Below, one piece after another: positions 7,813-16,818 of a DNA stretch of 64,000 nt. A program made the position numbers and the translations under genes. The DNA comes from Aestuariispira insulae (GTDB lineage: Bacteria > Pseudomonadota > Alphaproteobacteria > UBA8366 > Aestuariispiraceae). The stretch is taken from contig NZ_QRDW01000009.1 of the NCBI RefSeq assembly GCF_003385955.1, positions 62,001-126,000 on the forward strand, read 5' to 3'. Every line of letters begins with the position of its first letter. The stretch's first letter is position 1. The notes beneath the pieces are model-generated. The model did not search any database and had not been told where the DNA came from. It saw only the letters and a program-made list of their open reading frames with translations.

Positions 7813-9360
7813 ATGAGTTATCCCCTGGCGAATTACCATTTCCGAGACCGAACCCGGTTAGATGTTTTTGAGCTTCTACGGACACCGGTATGGATTTTCG
7901 ATATTACCAACCACGCCATCTGGTGGGGCAATCGGGCAGCCCTCGATTTTTGGCAGGCTTCCAGCTTGGACGAACTTCTTGCCCGGGATTTCTCCAGCGA
8001 TAGTGACATGGTGCGCAATCGCCTGCGCCAAGTGGTGGACAGCACGCCACCCGGCCAACATGTGACCGAGGCCTGGACACTCTACCCCCACGGCAATCCG
8101 GCTGTTGTCACCCTCGACATGAGTCCGATCCGCATCGAAGGCAACCGGGATGGCGTGCTGATCGAAGGGCATGTGCAGTTGGATATGATCCGCGACCCTG
8201 ACGCAATCCGACTGCTCGAGGCAGCCCGAAACACCCCCATGCTGGTCAGTACCTTCGGCTTAGTGGATGGTCGCATCCGCACGCAAAATACCGCTGCCGC
8301 AGGTGTTTACGGCCTGAACACCAGTGATCCCACCAATATCGTTGACCTCGAGAGTCGCTATGGCAACCTGGTGGCGGCCTCTCTGCTGGAATGTTGCCGC
8401 AATCGGCGCTTTTTTGAATGTGACGCCTATGTCTCAAGCCCCACTGTCGGCCGTTGGCATCATGTGGATGCCCGCCCCGGAAGAGACCCGGTCAACGGCG
8501 ACCTCGTGGTGGTTGTCACCGAAGAAGACATCACCATGCAGGTTGCCGCCTGGCAACAGTTGGAGAATATGAACCGCACACTGGAGACACGCGTCCAGTC
8601 CCGTACAAAGGAATTGGTGGAAATTACCCAGCGGGCACGGGAATCACAGCAGAAGGAAATAGAGGCCAGCCGCGCAAAGTCAAATTTCCTCGCCAATATG
8701 AGCCACGAATTACGGACTCCGCTCAACGCCATCATCGGGTTTTCCGATTTAATGCGTTCAGCCTTTTTCGGTCCATTGGAAAACCGCTATCAGGAATATG
8801 CCGACCATATTCACAGATCGGCGGACTATCTGCTCAAGCTGATCAACGACCTCTTGGATCTGTCCCGGATCGAGGCGGGCAAGACCCGATGCGAACCGGC
8901 CCTGTTTGAATTGCGCCAACTACTTGACGAACTGACCTCTTTTCTACCTGGACAGTCGGGCACAGACCGCTGCACGGTCAATATCCATGTCGATCCAGAC
9001 CTCCATCAACTTTATACCGACCGGAGGATCCTGTCCCAGATCCTGATCAATCTGATTGCCAACGCCATCAAGTTCACCCCTGTCGCCGGACATGTCGACC
9101 TGCTGTTCAAACGCGAAGAGGGTCTGGGAATTATCATCGAAGTGAAGGATACGGGCGCCGGGATCCCCCCGGAAGATCTTGACCGGGTGCTGCACCCCTA
9201 CGAGCAAACTGACTCTGCCACCATCGCCAATAACGGCACCGGCCTCGGCCTTTCGATTGTCAACCGCCTCAGCATCCTTCTTGGCGGACGGTTTGAGCTG
9301 GAGAGCGAGATTGAGTGCGGGACAACCGCCCGGATCACCCTGCCAGACGATCAGAGGTAA
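7813..9360 (+). CDS. PAS-containing sensor histidine kinase (soluble)
   Basis: A 515-aa kinase with no membrane segment. Residues ~15-130 form a PAS-like domain with TPVWIFDITNHAIWWGNRAA, residues ~135-250 a second PAS-like region ending in VVVTEEDITMQV, then a coiled coil (residues ~255-290). HisKA has the phosphoacceptor His in [16 protein letters not shown] near residue 300; the ATPase domain has NLIANAIKF (N box), DTGAGIP (G1) and GTGLGLSI (G2). It probably senses an intracellular ligand or redox signal. It is divergent from a receiver-GGDEF protein, a likely output. Its sensory half is strongly similar to that of the hybrid kinase at 56940-58856, so the two are paralogs. Confidence 0.88.
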   Translation: MSYPLANYHFRDRTRLDVFELLRTPVWIFDITNHAIWWGNRAALDFWQASSLDELLARDFSSDSDMVRNRLRQVVDSTPPGQHVTEAWTLYPHGNPAVVTLDMSPIRIEGNRDGVLIEGHVQLDMIRDPDAIRLLEAARNTPMLVSTFGLVDGRIRTQNTAAAGVYGLNTSDPTNIVDLESRYGNLVAASLLECCRNRRFFECDAYVSSPTVGRWHHVDARPGRDPVNGDLVVVVTEEDITMQVAAWQQLENMNRTLETRVQSRTKELVEITQRARESQQKEIEASRAKSNFLANMSHELRTPLNAIIGFSDLMRSAFFGPLENRYQEYADHIHRSADYLLKLINDLLDLSRIEAGKTRCEPALFELRQLLDELTSFLPGQSGTDRCTVNIHVDPDLHQLYTDRRILSQILINLIANAIKFTPVAGHVDLLFKREEGLGIIIEVKDTGAGIPPEDLDRVLHPYEQTDSATIANNGTGLGLSIVNRLSILLGGRFELESEIECGTTARITLPDDQR

Positions 9361-9410
9361 CCCCGTCCCATCACCAATACTTCTACCTATGCGAGAATCA
9401 AGACAGCAAA

Positions 9411-9431
9411 GCGGGAGCATAACGCTCCCGC
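9411..9431. terminator. Hairpin, possible terminator
   Basis: A perfect 8-bp stem GCGGGAGC / GCTCCCGC with a 5-base loop, 50 bases after the histidine kinase stop. There is no T run on the plus strand; on the minus strand it is followed by a moderately T-rich stretch (TTTGCTGTCTTG), so it fits better as the end of a minus-strand transcript. Confidence 0.45.
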
Positions 9432-9476
9432 TCATGAACCTAGTCGGTTATGGTCAGATCCAACCCCACCGCGCGT

Positions 9477-9492
9477 TGTGAGATCGATCACA
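9477..9492. promoter_or_regulatory. CRP-type palindromic operator
   Basis: TGTGAGATCGATCACA matches the TGTGA-N6-TCACA consensus of CRP-like regulators exactly and is a complete palindrome. It lies between two convergent genes, more than 100 bp past the kinase stop. It may serve an unannotated transcript; occurrence by chance cannot be excluded for one site. Confidence 0.5.
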
Positions 9493-9669
9493 TGTCCCCG
9501 CACTGGATTGCGGGAGGCTAATTCGCGCCTGGCATTCCACCAACCACGTGGGCATTATTCTGGCATAACGGCAGCCAGGGTCAAGGGGTTAGTCGTGCGC
9601 TGCAAAACAGCATCTTCAACCGGTTACCTGTTGTCACCATAGGTAGTGGCAACAAATTTGGAACCTTTT

Positions 9670-9685
9670 TTAATGAATTCTTAAC
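9670..9685. promoter_or_regulatory. CtrA-type box TTAA-N7-TTAAC
   Basis: TTAATGAATTCTTAAC matches the full alphaproteobacterial CtrA consensus with the correct 7-base spacer. CtrA controls cell-cycle or motility genes. The site is ~110 bp beyond the 3' end of the minus-strand gene at 9795-10262, so it does not look like that gene's promoter. Confidence 0.45.
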
Positions 9686-9794
9686 CTTCTCAAATCTCAC
9701 AAAGATTTCATTCTGAAAAAACCAATCGGGAGAACAGTGGGAGAATTCTGGTCATTTTGCATCGCAAAAATCGCTCCCTCCGCCAAATATCGGA

Positions 9795-10262
9795 TTAATC
9801 CTCTTCGGCCTCATCCAGATCCTCATAGGGGAAATCATCGGCATCATAATAGGGCCAGCGAAAACTGAAGGCTTTCGATTCACCCAGATCCAATGTGCCA
9901 TTGCCATATTGTTCCAGCAGGTCTTCCGCCACCCGGGCAACGAAACCTTGGGCGATTTCATGGGCGACCTTGGCCGGGCTTCTTGCGAATTCCTCGGAAA
10001 AGAGGGTCTTTGAGATCACAAGCTGGTTTTTCCGCAGGTAACTGGCCATGTGATTGAGGAATGAGACTTCCGGCATGGCCGCCGGCAGTGGTTCGGGTAA
10101 GTCCTCCAGACTGTATGCCAACACCATGAAAGCAACATTCTGTTTGTTTTCAAATGCTTTCACCGTATCAATGCTGGTGACCACGCGCTCATAGTAACCG
10201 CGTTGTTCGCCCTCAAGGGCTTGAACCTTACGCAATACGATTTCGAGATAGGGTGTGGACAT
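9795..10262 (-). CDS. Conserved-looking hypothetical protein, acidic C-terminus
   Basis: I do not recognise this 155-aa protein. It appears soluble and mostly helical; the last 35 residues are aromatic and acidic (FRWPYYDADDFPYEDLDEAEED). It has no signal peptide, membrane span, cysteines or obvious catalytic motif. Codon use matches the neighbours, and no other frame in this stretch is plausible, so I accept it as a gene. It lies just downstream of the phoB terminator on the same strand and is probably transcribed separately. The upstream region has no strong ribosome binding site, so the start at 10262 is less certain. Confidence 0.65.
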   Translation of the reverse strand: MSTPYLEIVLRKVQALEGEQRGYYERVVTSIDTVKAFENKQNVAFMVLAYSLEDLPEPLPAAMPEVSFLNHMASYLRKNQLVISKTLFSEEFARSPAKVAHEIAQGFVARVAEDLLEQYGNGTLDLGESKAFSFRWPYYDADDFPYEDLDEAEED

Positions 10263-10376
10263 GCCTGCTATACCACCCCGACTCCGGCCCCTATCAGCAT
10301 ACGGCTGTTTATCCTCATCTTATGCATTACCGCAAAGAATACCCCCGGCCCGCATCCTTGTCGATAGAGGAGACAG

Positions 10377-10407
10377 AAAAAGGGCCCCCAGACAGGAGGC
10401 CCCTTTT
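10377..10407 (-). terminator. Terminator after phoB (end of the pst-pho operon)
   Basis: An imperfect hairpin: AAAAGGG pairs with CCCTTTT at the base and CCCCC with GGAGG at the top, with one bulge and one mismatch and the loop AGACA. On the minus strand it ends in CCCTTTTTCTG. It lies 22 bases beyond the phoB stop. Confidence 0.75.
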
Positions 10408-10428
10408 ACATCTGTCATATCGCAGGAA

Positions 10429-11136
10429 TTATGCGGCAACACCGCCTGAATCCATGTCCAACGCATATCCCGCGGAACGAACCGTACGGATAATGTCACG
10501 ACCGCCATCTTCGTTCAGCGCCTTGCGCAAGCGGCGGATATGAACATCCACGGTCCGGGATTCAACATAAACATCGCGTCCCCAAACCGCGTCCAGAAGC
10601 TGTTCCCGGGAAAAGACACGTCCCGGATTTTCCATCAAATGGCGCAACAAACGAAATTCCGTCGGCCCAAGCTTGATTTCTTCTTCATTGCGGAAAACCC
10701 GGTATGCGGCCAGGTCCATACTCAATTCCCCAACTTCCAGCATATCCTGGGCAAGACCTGGACGCGACCGGCGTAACAAAGCATTGATCCGGGCGACCAA
10801 TTCGTTGGGTGAGAAAGGTTTCACCATGTAATCATCGGCACCGGAATCCAGCCCGCGCACCGCATCGGCCTCTTCCCCCCGGGCGGTCAGCATAATGATG
10901 GGCAGATCCCTGGTTTCTGGTTTCCGCCGCAGCCGCCGGCAAATTTCAACGCCGGACACATAGGGCAGCATCCAGTCCAGAAGCATCAGGTCAGGCTGCA
11001 TTTCATCAACCTTGATCATGGCTTCCTCGCCGTCATAAGCGGCATCCACCTCGAAACCGGCGGTTTCAAGATTGTATTGAAGCAGGGTGACCACCGCCGC
11101 CTCATCTTCAACAATCAGAATTTTACCATTGGTCAC
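10429..11136 (-). CDS. phoB: Phosphate regulon response regulator PhoB
   Basis: A 235-aa OmpR/PhoB-family regulator that binds Pho boxes when phosphorylated by PhoR under phosphate starvation. The receiver domain has ILIVEDE at the start, the phosphoacceptor Asp in LMLLDWMLPYVSG near residue 53 and MVKPFSP near 105. The C-terminal winged helix has LGPTEFRLLRHLMENPGRVF, DVHIRRLRKAL and IIRTVRSAGYAL. The start codon is GTG, preceded by AAGGGAAAG; no suitable ATG exists. It is the last gene of pstSCAB-phoU-phoB, and a terminator follows. Confidence 0.95.
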   Translation of the reverse strand: MTNGKILIVEDEAAVVTLLQYNLETAGFEVDAAYDGEEAMIKVDEMQPDLMLLDWMLPYVSGVEICRRLRRKPETRDLPIIMLTARGEEADAVRGLDSGADDYMVKPFSPNELVARINALLRRSRPGLAQDMLEVGELSMDLAAYRVFRNEEEIKLGPTEFRLLRHLMENPGRVFSREQLLDAVWGRDVYVESRTVDVHIRRLRKALNEDGGRDIIRTVRSAGYALDMDSGGVAA

Positions 11137-11190
11137 AGGACTTTCCCTTTCCTTCTGAAAGGCCTTAAAAATACTTATACCATCCGGGCC

Positions 11191-11907
11191 TTAAGCGTCC
11201 GGCTCGACCAGCATCTGGTTTGCCGAATTGCCTTTGGGCCTGGTCTGGGACAGACGCACGCCTTTTTCCCTGTAATAAAGGGTCTCAGCCACGTTGGTGC
11301 ACAGATCCCCCATCCGTTCGATGTTTTTTGCGATGAACAGGAGATGCGTGCAGGGCGAAATGTGCCGCGGATCTTCCATCATGTAGGTCAGCAGTTCCCG
11401 GAACAGGCTGGTATAATGGTTATCCACATCCTCATCCGCTTCCCAGACCTCGATCGCCTTTTCCGCATCCCCCTGCAGGTAGGCATCGAAGACATCCTTC
11501 ATCATTTCGGCAACCGACTGGCCCATGCGCATCACAGACCGGGTTACCGGCAGGCGCGGCACCTGATTGAGCACGATGGTCCGTTTGGCGATATTTTTTG
11601 CATAATCCCCGATACGCTCGATATCAGCCGCTGTTTTCATGCTGGCTACGATAGAGCGCAGATCGTTGGCCATTGGTTGGCGCAGGGCAATGGTTTTCAC
11701 CGCCAGTGCCTCGATCTGATCTTCCAGATCATCGATTTCCTTATCGCCATCACGAACCTGTTCCGCCAATTCGTCATTCCGGCTTTCAACCGCTTTCATG
11801 ACTGCAGCGAACTGGGCCTCGGCCAAACCGCTCATCTGGCTGATCAGGGTTGTCAGCTTTTCCAATTCGTCGTCAAACGCCGTGACGATATGCTCTTCCG
11901 ATTCCAT
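11191..11907 (-). CDS. phoU: Phosphate signalling protein PhoU
   Basis: A 238-aa all-helical protein with two PhoU repeats. It links the PstSCAB transporter to PhoR and keeps the regulon off in high phosphate. Typical segments include [19 protein letters not shown] and [27 protein letters not shown], repeated in divergent form as [27 protein letters not shown]. Start: ATG at 11907, preceded by GAGAGGAAAAAAG; the frame is open six codons further but without a better site. It lies between pstB and phoB in the operon. Confidence 0.95.
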   Translation of the reverse strand: MESEEHIVTAFDDELEKLTTLISQMSGLAEAQFAAVMKAVESRNDELAEQVRDGDKEIDDLEDQIEALAVKTIALRQPMANDLRSIVASMKTAADIERIGDYAKNIAKRTIVLNQVPRLPVTRSVMRMGQSVAEMMKDVFDAYLQGDAEKAIEVWEADEDVDNHYTSLFRELLTYMMEDPRHISPCTHLLFIAKNIERMGDLCTNVAETLYYREKGVRLSQTRPKGNSANQMLVEPDA

Positions 11908-11966
11908 CTTTTTTCCTCTCAGCACTCGGGCTTGGAAATAATCATTCTCAAACCGGCCTTGGTCTC

Positions 11967-12767
11967 TTAACCGAAGCGCCCGGTGATGTAGCCCTGAGTG
12001 CGCTCATCTTCCGGATTGGTAAAGATTTTTTCCGTGTCACCAACCTCAACCAGATTTCCCAGATGGAAGAACGCCGTTTTCTGGGAAACACGCGCGGCCT
12101 GCTGCATGCTGTGGGTGACAATCACAATGGTGTAATTCTCGCGCAGTTCGTGGATCAGATCCTCGATCTTGGCGGTTGCAATCGGATCCAACGCCGAGCA
12201 GGGCTCATCCATCAGGATCACTTCCGGTTTAACCGCAATGGCGCGTGCGATACACAAACGCTGTTGCTGGCCGCCGGAGAGACCAGTGCCCGGCGCATCT
12301 AGGCGATCCTTGACCTCTTCCCAGATGGATGCCTTGCGCAGGCTCTCTTCCACCAGATCGTCCAGCTGTGACTTGCTGCTGACCAGGCCGTGGATACGCG
12401 GGCCGTAAGCAACATTATCATAGATGCTTTTCGGGAAGGGGTTCGGTTTCTGGAACACCATACCAACCTGGGCCCGGAGATGGACCGGGTCCACATCCTT
12501 GGCATAAATATCCTGCCCATCCATGGTGATGGAGCCTTCCACGCGGCAGATTTCCACCACATCATTCATGCGGTTCAAACAGCGCAGGAAAGTGGATTTA
12601 CCACAGCCGGACGGGCCGATCAGGGCGGTGACTTCCCGCTCATAGATGTCGAGATTGACATCGAACAGCGCCTGTTTCTCGCCATAATAAACACGGACAT
12701 TATCACCGCGCATTTTCACCCGGCCGGTGCCCGGTTCACTCTGAACTACTTGCTCAACAGCAGCCAT
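11967..12767 (-). CDS. pstB: Phosphate ABC transporter ATP-binding protein PstB
   Basis: A 266-aa ATPase that powers high-affinity phosphate uptake by PstSCA. It has Walker [10 protein letters not shown], the ABC signature [16 protein letters not shown], Walker [13 protein letters not shown], and the switch His in [12 protein letters not shown]. The CLNRMNDV and YITGRFG (end) segments are typical of PstB. The ATG at 12767 follows GAGGAACGGAAA; a longer frame (to 12806) exists but starts within 20 bases of the pstA stop and has no family support. The gap to pstA is 22 bp. Confidence 0.96.
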   Translation of the reverse strand: MAAVEQVVQSEPGTGRVKMRGDNVRVYYGEKQALFDVNLDIYEREVTALIGPSGCGKSTFLRCLNRMNDVVEICRVEGSITMDGQDIYAKDVDPVHLRAQVGMVFQKPNPFPKSIYDNVAYGPRIHGLVSSKSQLDDLVEESLRKASIWEEVKDRLDAPGTGLSGGQQQRLCIARAIAVKPEVILMDEPCSALDPIATAKIEDLIHELRENYTIVIVTHSMQQAARVSQKTAFFHLGNLVEVGDTEKIFTNPEDERTQGYITGRFG

Positions 12768-12789
12768 TTTCCGTTCCTCTTTCTCTCTA

Positions 12790-14079
12790 TTACCAGCGAC
12801 GCTCAAACCGCTTGCGCAGCAGGACGGCGGAAAGGTTCATTGCAATCAGGAATGCCAGCAGTGCCATGATGGCTGCACTGGTACGTTCAACAAAGGCACG
12901 TTCCGGGCTGTCAGCCCACAGATAGATCTGTACCGGCATCACAGTGGCCGGATCGGTCGGGCCACCCGGGATATCCGCGATGAAGGCAACCATGCCAATC
13001 ATCAGCAGCGGCGCGGTCTCACCCAAAGCCTGGGCCATGCCGATAATGGTTCCGGTCAGCATACCCGGCAGCGCCAGTGGCAGAACATGATGGCCGACAA
13101 CCTGCAGGCGGCTTGCCCCCATGCCCAGGGCGGCTTCCCGGATTGACGGCGGCACCGATTTCAGAGAGGCCCGGCTGGCGATAATGATGGTCGGCAGGGT
13201 CATCAAAGTCAGAACCATACCGCCGACCAACGGCGCTGAACGAGGCAGGCCGAACCAGTTCAGGAACAGGGCCAATCCCAAAAGACCAAACACGATGGAG
13301 GGAACCGCCGCGAGGTTGTTGATATTCACCTCAATCAGGTCGGTCCATTTGTTCTTCGGTGCGAATTCCTCCAGATAAACCGCGGCAGCAACCCCAATCG
13401 GGAAGGAAAGCGCCAAGGTGACCAGAAGCGTATAGAAAGAGCCAACAGCCGCACCGGCAAAACCGGCCAGTTCAGGCTCACGGCTATCACCGGATGTGAA
13501 CAGACGGGTGTTGAATTTTTTCTCGATGGCGTCATTTGCGACCAACGCATCAATCCAGGCGATCTGCTGATCATTCACCCGACGATCCGATTCCGGCAGT
13601 TCTCGGTCGATATAGCCTTTCATCAGCATATCAACGTCATCTGCCGCCGGCAGCCAGATCTCAATCGTTTGGCCGACCAGGTCCGGATTGGCCTGAACAT
13701 GGTTCAGCAACTCGTACCATGCGCCGTTGCTGACCACTGCATAAAGATCTTTCCGGTCCCTGCGGGCAACATCCGGGAACATGTCGCGCAGGGATTTCTT
13801 AATCAGGATCTGATAATCGCCTGCGCGCATGGTTTCCGGATCCAAGGTCGAATCCAGCTGGATCGTCATGCGCACTTCTGTCTGAAAGAGCGCACTGGCT
13901 CCGTTGGAAATGATGGTGAAAAACAGTGTCGACAAGGCCAGCAAAGCCGCCCCGATCGCCACCAAGCCGTAAGACCGGAACCGTTTTTCCGCCGCGTGGC
14001 GGGCCTTTAGGTTTGCCCGGATCTTACTTTGACGTTCTTCTTGTTTAATCGCTTCCGTTGTCATTGCCGTATCAGTCAT
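12790..14079 (-). CDS. pstA: Phosphate ABC transporter permease PstA (long form)
   Basis: A 429-aa inner-membrane permease. A cytoplasmic N-terminus and one membrane span (residues ~35-58) are followed by a ~130-residue periplasmic insertion with charged, helical sequence, then the usual six-span permease domain with the EAA-type loop [27 protein letters not shown]. This long form with the extra periplasmic domain is common in alphaproteobacteria (DUF3333-type N-terminus). It overlaps the end of pstC by 8 bases, so the two permeases are translationally coupled. Confidence 0.94.
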   Translation of the reverse strand: MTDTAMTTEAIKQEERQSKIRANLKARHAAEKRFRSYGLVAIGAALLALSTLFFTIISNGASALFQTEVRMTIQLDSTLDPETMRAGDYQILIKKSLRDMFPDVARRDRKDLYAVVSNGAWYELLNHVQANPDLVGQTIEIWLPAADDVDMLMKGYIDRELPESDRRVNDQQIAWIDALVANDAIEKKFNTRLFTSGDSREPELAGFAGAAVGSFYTLLVTLALSFPIGVAAAVYLEEFAPKNKWTDLIEVNINNLAAVPSIVFGLLGLALFLNWFGLPRSAPLVGGMVLTLMTLPTIIIASRASLKSVPPSIREAALGMGASRLQVVGHHVLPLALPGMLTGTIIGMAQALGETAPLLMIGMVAFIADIPGGPTDPATVMPVQIYLWADSPERAFVERTSAAIMALLAFLIAMNLSAVLLRKRFERRW

Positions 14080-15457
14080 ACTGCTCTCTGTATTTCCGGA
14101 CCACGCGAAGCGCGATGATGTTGAGGATCAGGGTAACGATGAACAGAACCAAGCCCAGTGCGAAAGCCGCCAGGGTCTTGGGACTATCGAATTCCTGGTC
14201 ACCCACCAGAAGGGTTACAATCTGTACCGTCACCGTGGTCACCGCCTGGAACGGGTTCGCCGTCAGGTTCGCGGCCAACCCTGCCGCCATCACCACGATC
14301 ATGGTTTCACCGATCGCGCGGCTCACCGCCAGCAGCAGCGAACCCACAATGCCCGGCAGCGCCGCCGGGAAAATCACTTGTTTGATGGTTTCCGATTTAG
14401 TCGCGCCCAGCCCGTAAGAACCTTCGCGTAGGGAATGGGGCACTGCGGAAATCACATCGTCAGACAGCGAAGATACGAACGGAATGATCATGACCCCCAT
14501 GACCAACCCTGCCGCCAGCGCGCTTTCAGATGCTACATCCAGTCCGATGCTCTGCCCGAACCCCCGGATCACCGGCGCCACCGTCAAGGCCGCGAAGAAG
14601 CCGTAAACCACTGTCGGGATGCCAGCGAGGATCTCCAGCATCGGCTTGACCGTGCTGCGGAATCTCGGCGTGGCATATTCCGCCATGTAAATCGCGGAAT
14701 AAAGACCGATCGGGGCCGCCACCATCATGGCCAGGAAGCTGATCAGCATGGTGCCGGCAAAAATCGGCACCGCACCAAAGGCACCGGACGACCCGACCTG
14801 ATCGGACCGCAGGGCCATCTGCGGGCTCCAATCCATGCCGAACAGAAACTCTGTGACCGGCACCTTGGCAAAGAAACGCATGGTTTCAAAAATCAGGGAC
14901 ATCACAATCCCGGCGGTGGTCAGGATCGCCACACAGGAACAGCCGATCAGCAGCCACATGATGGTGCGCTCTACCGCCTGGCGGGCCCGCATCTTCGGAT
15001 TGATCCGCTGCAGGGCCAGGAATAATCCCAGCGCCGCGACACCGAGAAAGACCACAAGCATCGCCATGAAGCTGGTGCTTTGCAGGCTGCTATATTGCTG
15101 TGCCGCTGTCTGGATCGCCGGGTCGGCCAGGCTGGCATCTTTCAGGCCGGCCGCGATATTCTTGATATCGTTATAAACCAGGTTCACCTGATTTTCGGCC
15201 ATATCGGCCAGATCCAGGCCGGCACCGGACAGAACCATATCCCGGATGATAACCGGCTCCGCGATCAACCAGACAACCGTCAGGATCAACGCCGGCACCA
15301 CACACCACAAAACGGCATAGGCACCATAATAACCGGGAAGGGAATGAAGGCCGCCGCCGGGAGCATCCGTACCAAGACGCACCACCCGGGTGCGTCCAAT
15401 CCGAAATGCCAGCGCCACCAGAACCAGAAATGCGAGACTGATTAGCAGGGTCGTCAT
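14072..15457 (-). CDS. pstC: Phosphate ABC transporter permease PstC (long form)
   Basis: A 461-aa inner-membrane permease, partner of PstA. The N-terminal extension has a first span MTTLLISLAFLVLVALAF, a second near residues 50-70, and a periplasmic region with the helical IKNIAAGLKDASLADP segment. The permease domain includes the FLFGMDWSPQ loop typical of PstC, a conserved MLEILAGIPTVVYGFFA segment and the EAA-type loop REGSYGLGATKSETIKQVIFPAALPG. It begins 98 bases after the pstS stop, behind a terminator hairpin, so expression depends on read-through or a promoter I could not find. Confidence 0.95.
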   Translation of the reverse strand: MTTLLISLAFLVLVALAFRIGRTRVVRLGTDAPGGGLHSLPGYYGAYAVLWCVVPALILTVVWLIAEPVIIRDMVLSGAGLDLADMAENQVNLVYNDIKNIAAGLKDASLADPAIQTAAQQYSSLQSTSFMAMLVVFLGVAALGLFLALQRINPKMRARQAVERTIMWLLIGCSCVAILTTAGIVMSLIFETMRFFAKVPVTEFLFGMDWSPQMALRSDQVGSSGAFGAVPIFAGTMLISFLAMMVAAPIGLYSAIYMAEYATPRFRSTVKPMLEILAGIPTVVYGFFAALTVAPVIRGFGQSIGLDVASESALAAGLVMGVMIIPFVSSLSDDVISAVPHSLREGSYGLGATKSETIKQVIFPAALPGIVGSLLLAVSRAIGETMIVVMAAGLAANLTANPFQAVTTVTVQIVTLLVGDQEFDSPKTLAAFALGLVLFIVTLILNIIALRVVRKYREQYD

Positions 15458-15479
15458 AATGTGCCGGACCTAGTTTTTA

Positions 15480-15540
15480 AAAAACAAAAAAAGAAACAAA
15501 AAAAAGATCGGCGGGACCGTTGTCAGACATCGGTCCCGCC
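15480..15540 (-). terminator. Strong terminator/attenuator between pstS and pstC
   Basis: On the minus strand, GGCGGGACCG and CGGTCCCGCC form a perfect 10-bp stem with an 11-base loop, followed 4 bases later by eight T residues and a further T-rich run of about 25 bases. It sits 15 bases after the pstS stop and before pstC. Partial termination here would give more binding protein (PstS) than membrane components, as known for other transporter operons. Confidence 0.9.
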
Positions 15541-15555
15541 ATATCTCTCAAGACC

Positions 15556-16593
15556 TTACATGGTCAGGTTGGCAAGCGTTTCCGTTGCCTTTTTGTATTT
15601 GGCGCGCTCTTCAGCCGGCATCGGGATCAGACCCTTGTCTGCCAGGTAGCCATCGTCGCCCCAAGCACCTTCGCTGGTGAATTCAGCCAGGTATTCTTCG
15701 ATACCCGGGATCACACCAACATGGGCTTTTTTCACGTAGAAATACAGGGAACGGGACACGCCGTATTTACCGTCGGCGATGTTCTCGAAGGTCGGCTCGG
15801 TGCCACCAACTTTGGAACCCTGGATTTTGTCGCTGTTCTGGTCCAGGAAGGAGAAACCGAAGATGCCGAAAGCATTCGGGTTGGCTTCCAGTTTCTGAAC
15901 GATCAGGTTGTCATTCTCACCAGCTTCAACAAAAGCGCCGTCTTCACGGATGGAGTGAGCAACAGCTTTGAACGCTTTTTTGTCGGACTTGCGCAGGTCA
16001 GCCAGAACTTTGATTTTCTTTGCGCCGCCTTCCATGGCCAGCTCAACGAAAGCGTCACGGGTACCGGATGTCGGGGGCGGGCCCAGAACTTCGATTTTGG
16101 TCGCCGGCAGGGAGCTGTCGATGTCAGACCATTTGGTGTGCGGGTTCGGGATCAGTTTGCCGTCGGCACCCGGGATCTCTTTGGCCAGGGCCAGGAAGAT
16201 CTGCTCTTTGGAGACTTCCAGAACGTTGGAGGCTTTGGAGTTACCGATAACGATACCATCGTAACCAACTTTAACCTCAACGATGTCGGTCACGCCGTTT
16301 TTCGCGCAACGCTCAACTTCGGAGGATTTGATGCGACGGGAAGCGTTGGTGATGTCCGGATGCTGAACGCCAACACCTTCACAGAACAGCTTCAGACCGC
16401 CACCGGAACCGGTGGATTCGATGACCGGGGTTTTGAAGCCGGAGGTTTTACCGAAGGTTTCAGCAACAGCGGTTGCAAACGGAAAAACGGTAGAAGAACC
16501 AACAATCTGGATCTGGTCGCGTGCTTCAGCAGCGCCGGCGAATGCCACTACGCCAAGCGCAGCAACGGAAAGTGATTTGCTCAGAAACCTCAT
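15556..16593 (-). CDS. pstS: Periplasmic phosphate-binding protein PstS
   Basis: A 345-aa periplasmic protein that delivers phosphate to PstCA. The signal peptide MRFLSKSLSVAALGVVAFAGAAEA is followed by the mature start RDQIQIVGSSTVFPF; the SSTVFP loop is a classic phosphate-contacting motif. Further signature segments are ESTGSGGGLKLFC and GPPPTSGTRDAF (residues ~60 and ~160). The ATG at 16593 was chosen because it starts the signal peptide and has AGGAT upstream; the frame is open 15 codons earlier with no leader logic. It is preceded by a Pho box and followed by a strong terminator. Confidence 0.95.
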   Translation of the reverse strand: MRFLSKSLSVAALGVVAFAGAAEARDQIQIVGSSTVFPFATAVAETFGKTSGFKTPVIESTGSGGGLKLFCEGVGVQHPDITNASRRIKSSEVERCAKNGVTDIVEVKVGYDGIVIGNSKASNVLEVSKEQIFLALAKEIPGADGKLIPNPHTKWSDIDSSLPATKIEVLGPPPTSGTRDAFVELAMEGGAKKIKVLADLRKSDKKAFKAVAHSIREDGAFVEAGENDNLIVQKLEANPNAFGIFGFSFLDQNSDKIQGSKVGGTEPTFENIADGKYGVSRSLYFYVKKAHVGVIPGIEEYLAEFTSEGAWGDDGYLADKGLIPMPAEERAKYKKATETLANLTM

Positions 16594-16699
16594 GGGTATA
16601 TCCATCCTGGTTAACAGTTTTAATTCCCTCAATGACACAGGTGGCCGACTGCCGACCTGGCGTCTTGATAGGGCCTTCCTAGACCTGTAGCGCGACTCT

Positions 16700-16731
16700 T
16701 TTATGATGGAAATGTTACAAGAGCGTTACAG
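16700..16731 (-). promoter_or_regulatory. Pho box and -10 element of the pstS promoter
   Basis: On the minus strand, TGTAAC occurs twice with an 11-base period (complements at 16725-16730 and 16714-16719), as CTGTAAC-N4-TTGTAAC followed by ATTT. This matches the PhoB-binding direct repeat (CTGTCAT-like 7-mers, 4-base spacers). CATAAA (16705-16700) about ten bases further is a suitable -10 hexamer, so the box takes the place of the -35 element. It lies ~105 bases before the pstS ATG and beyond the phoR stop. Confidence 0.82.
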
Positions 16732-16818
16732 CCCCCGAAGAATCATGAAGGATGTTGGAATCACTGACGGATTCAGACTGTCGTCACGGCTGAGTTATAT
16801 GAAAATTTTCACGGTTGG

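Larger units (their letters stand above)
9361..9794. other. 434-bp intergenic region between convergent genes, with regulatory palindromes
   Basis: No convincing coding frame lies here. The region contains a GC-rich hairpin (9411-9431), a perfect CRP-type palindrome (9477-9492), a weaker hairpin around 9627-9652 (TGTTGTCAC / GTGGCAACA) and a perfect CtrA-type box (9670-9685) in an AT-rich stretch. Both flanking genes end here, so neither needs these sites as its own promoter. That points to an unannotated transcript, for example a small RNA read on the minus strand from about 9660 and ended by the 9411-9431 hairpin. This is inference. Confidence 0.5.

Noticed and set aside
11077-11970. A 297-codon frame opposite phoU
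   Set aside because: Antisense shadow of a certain gene.
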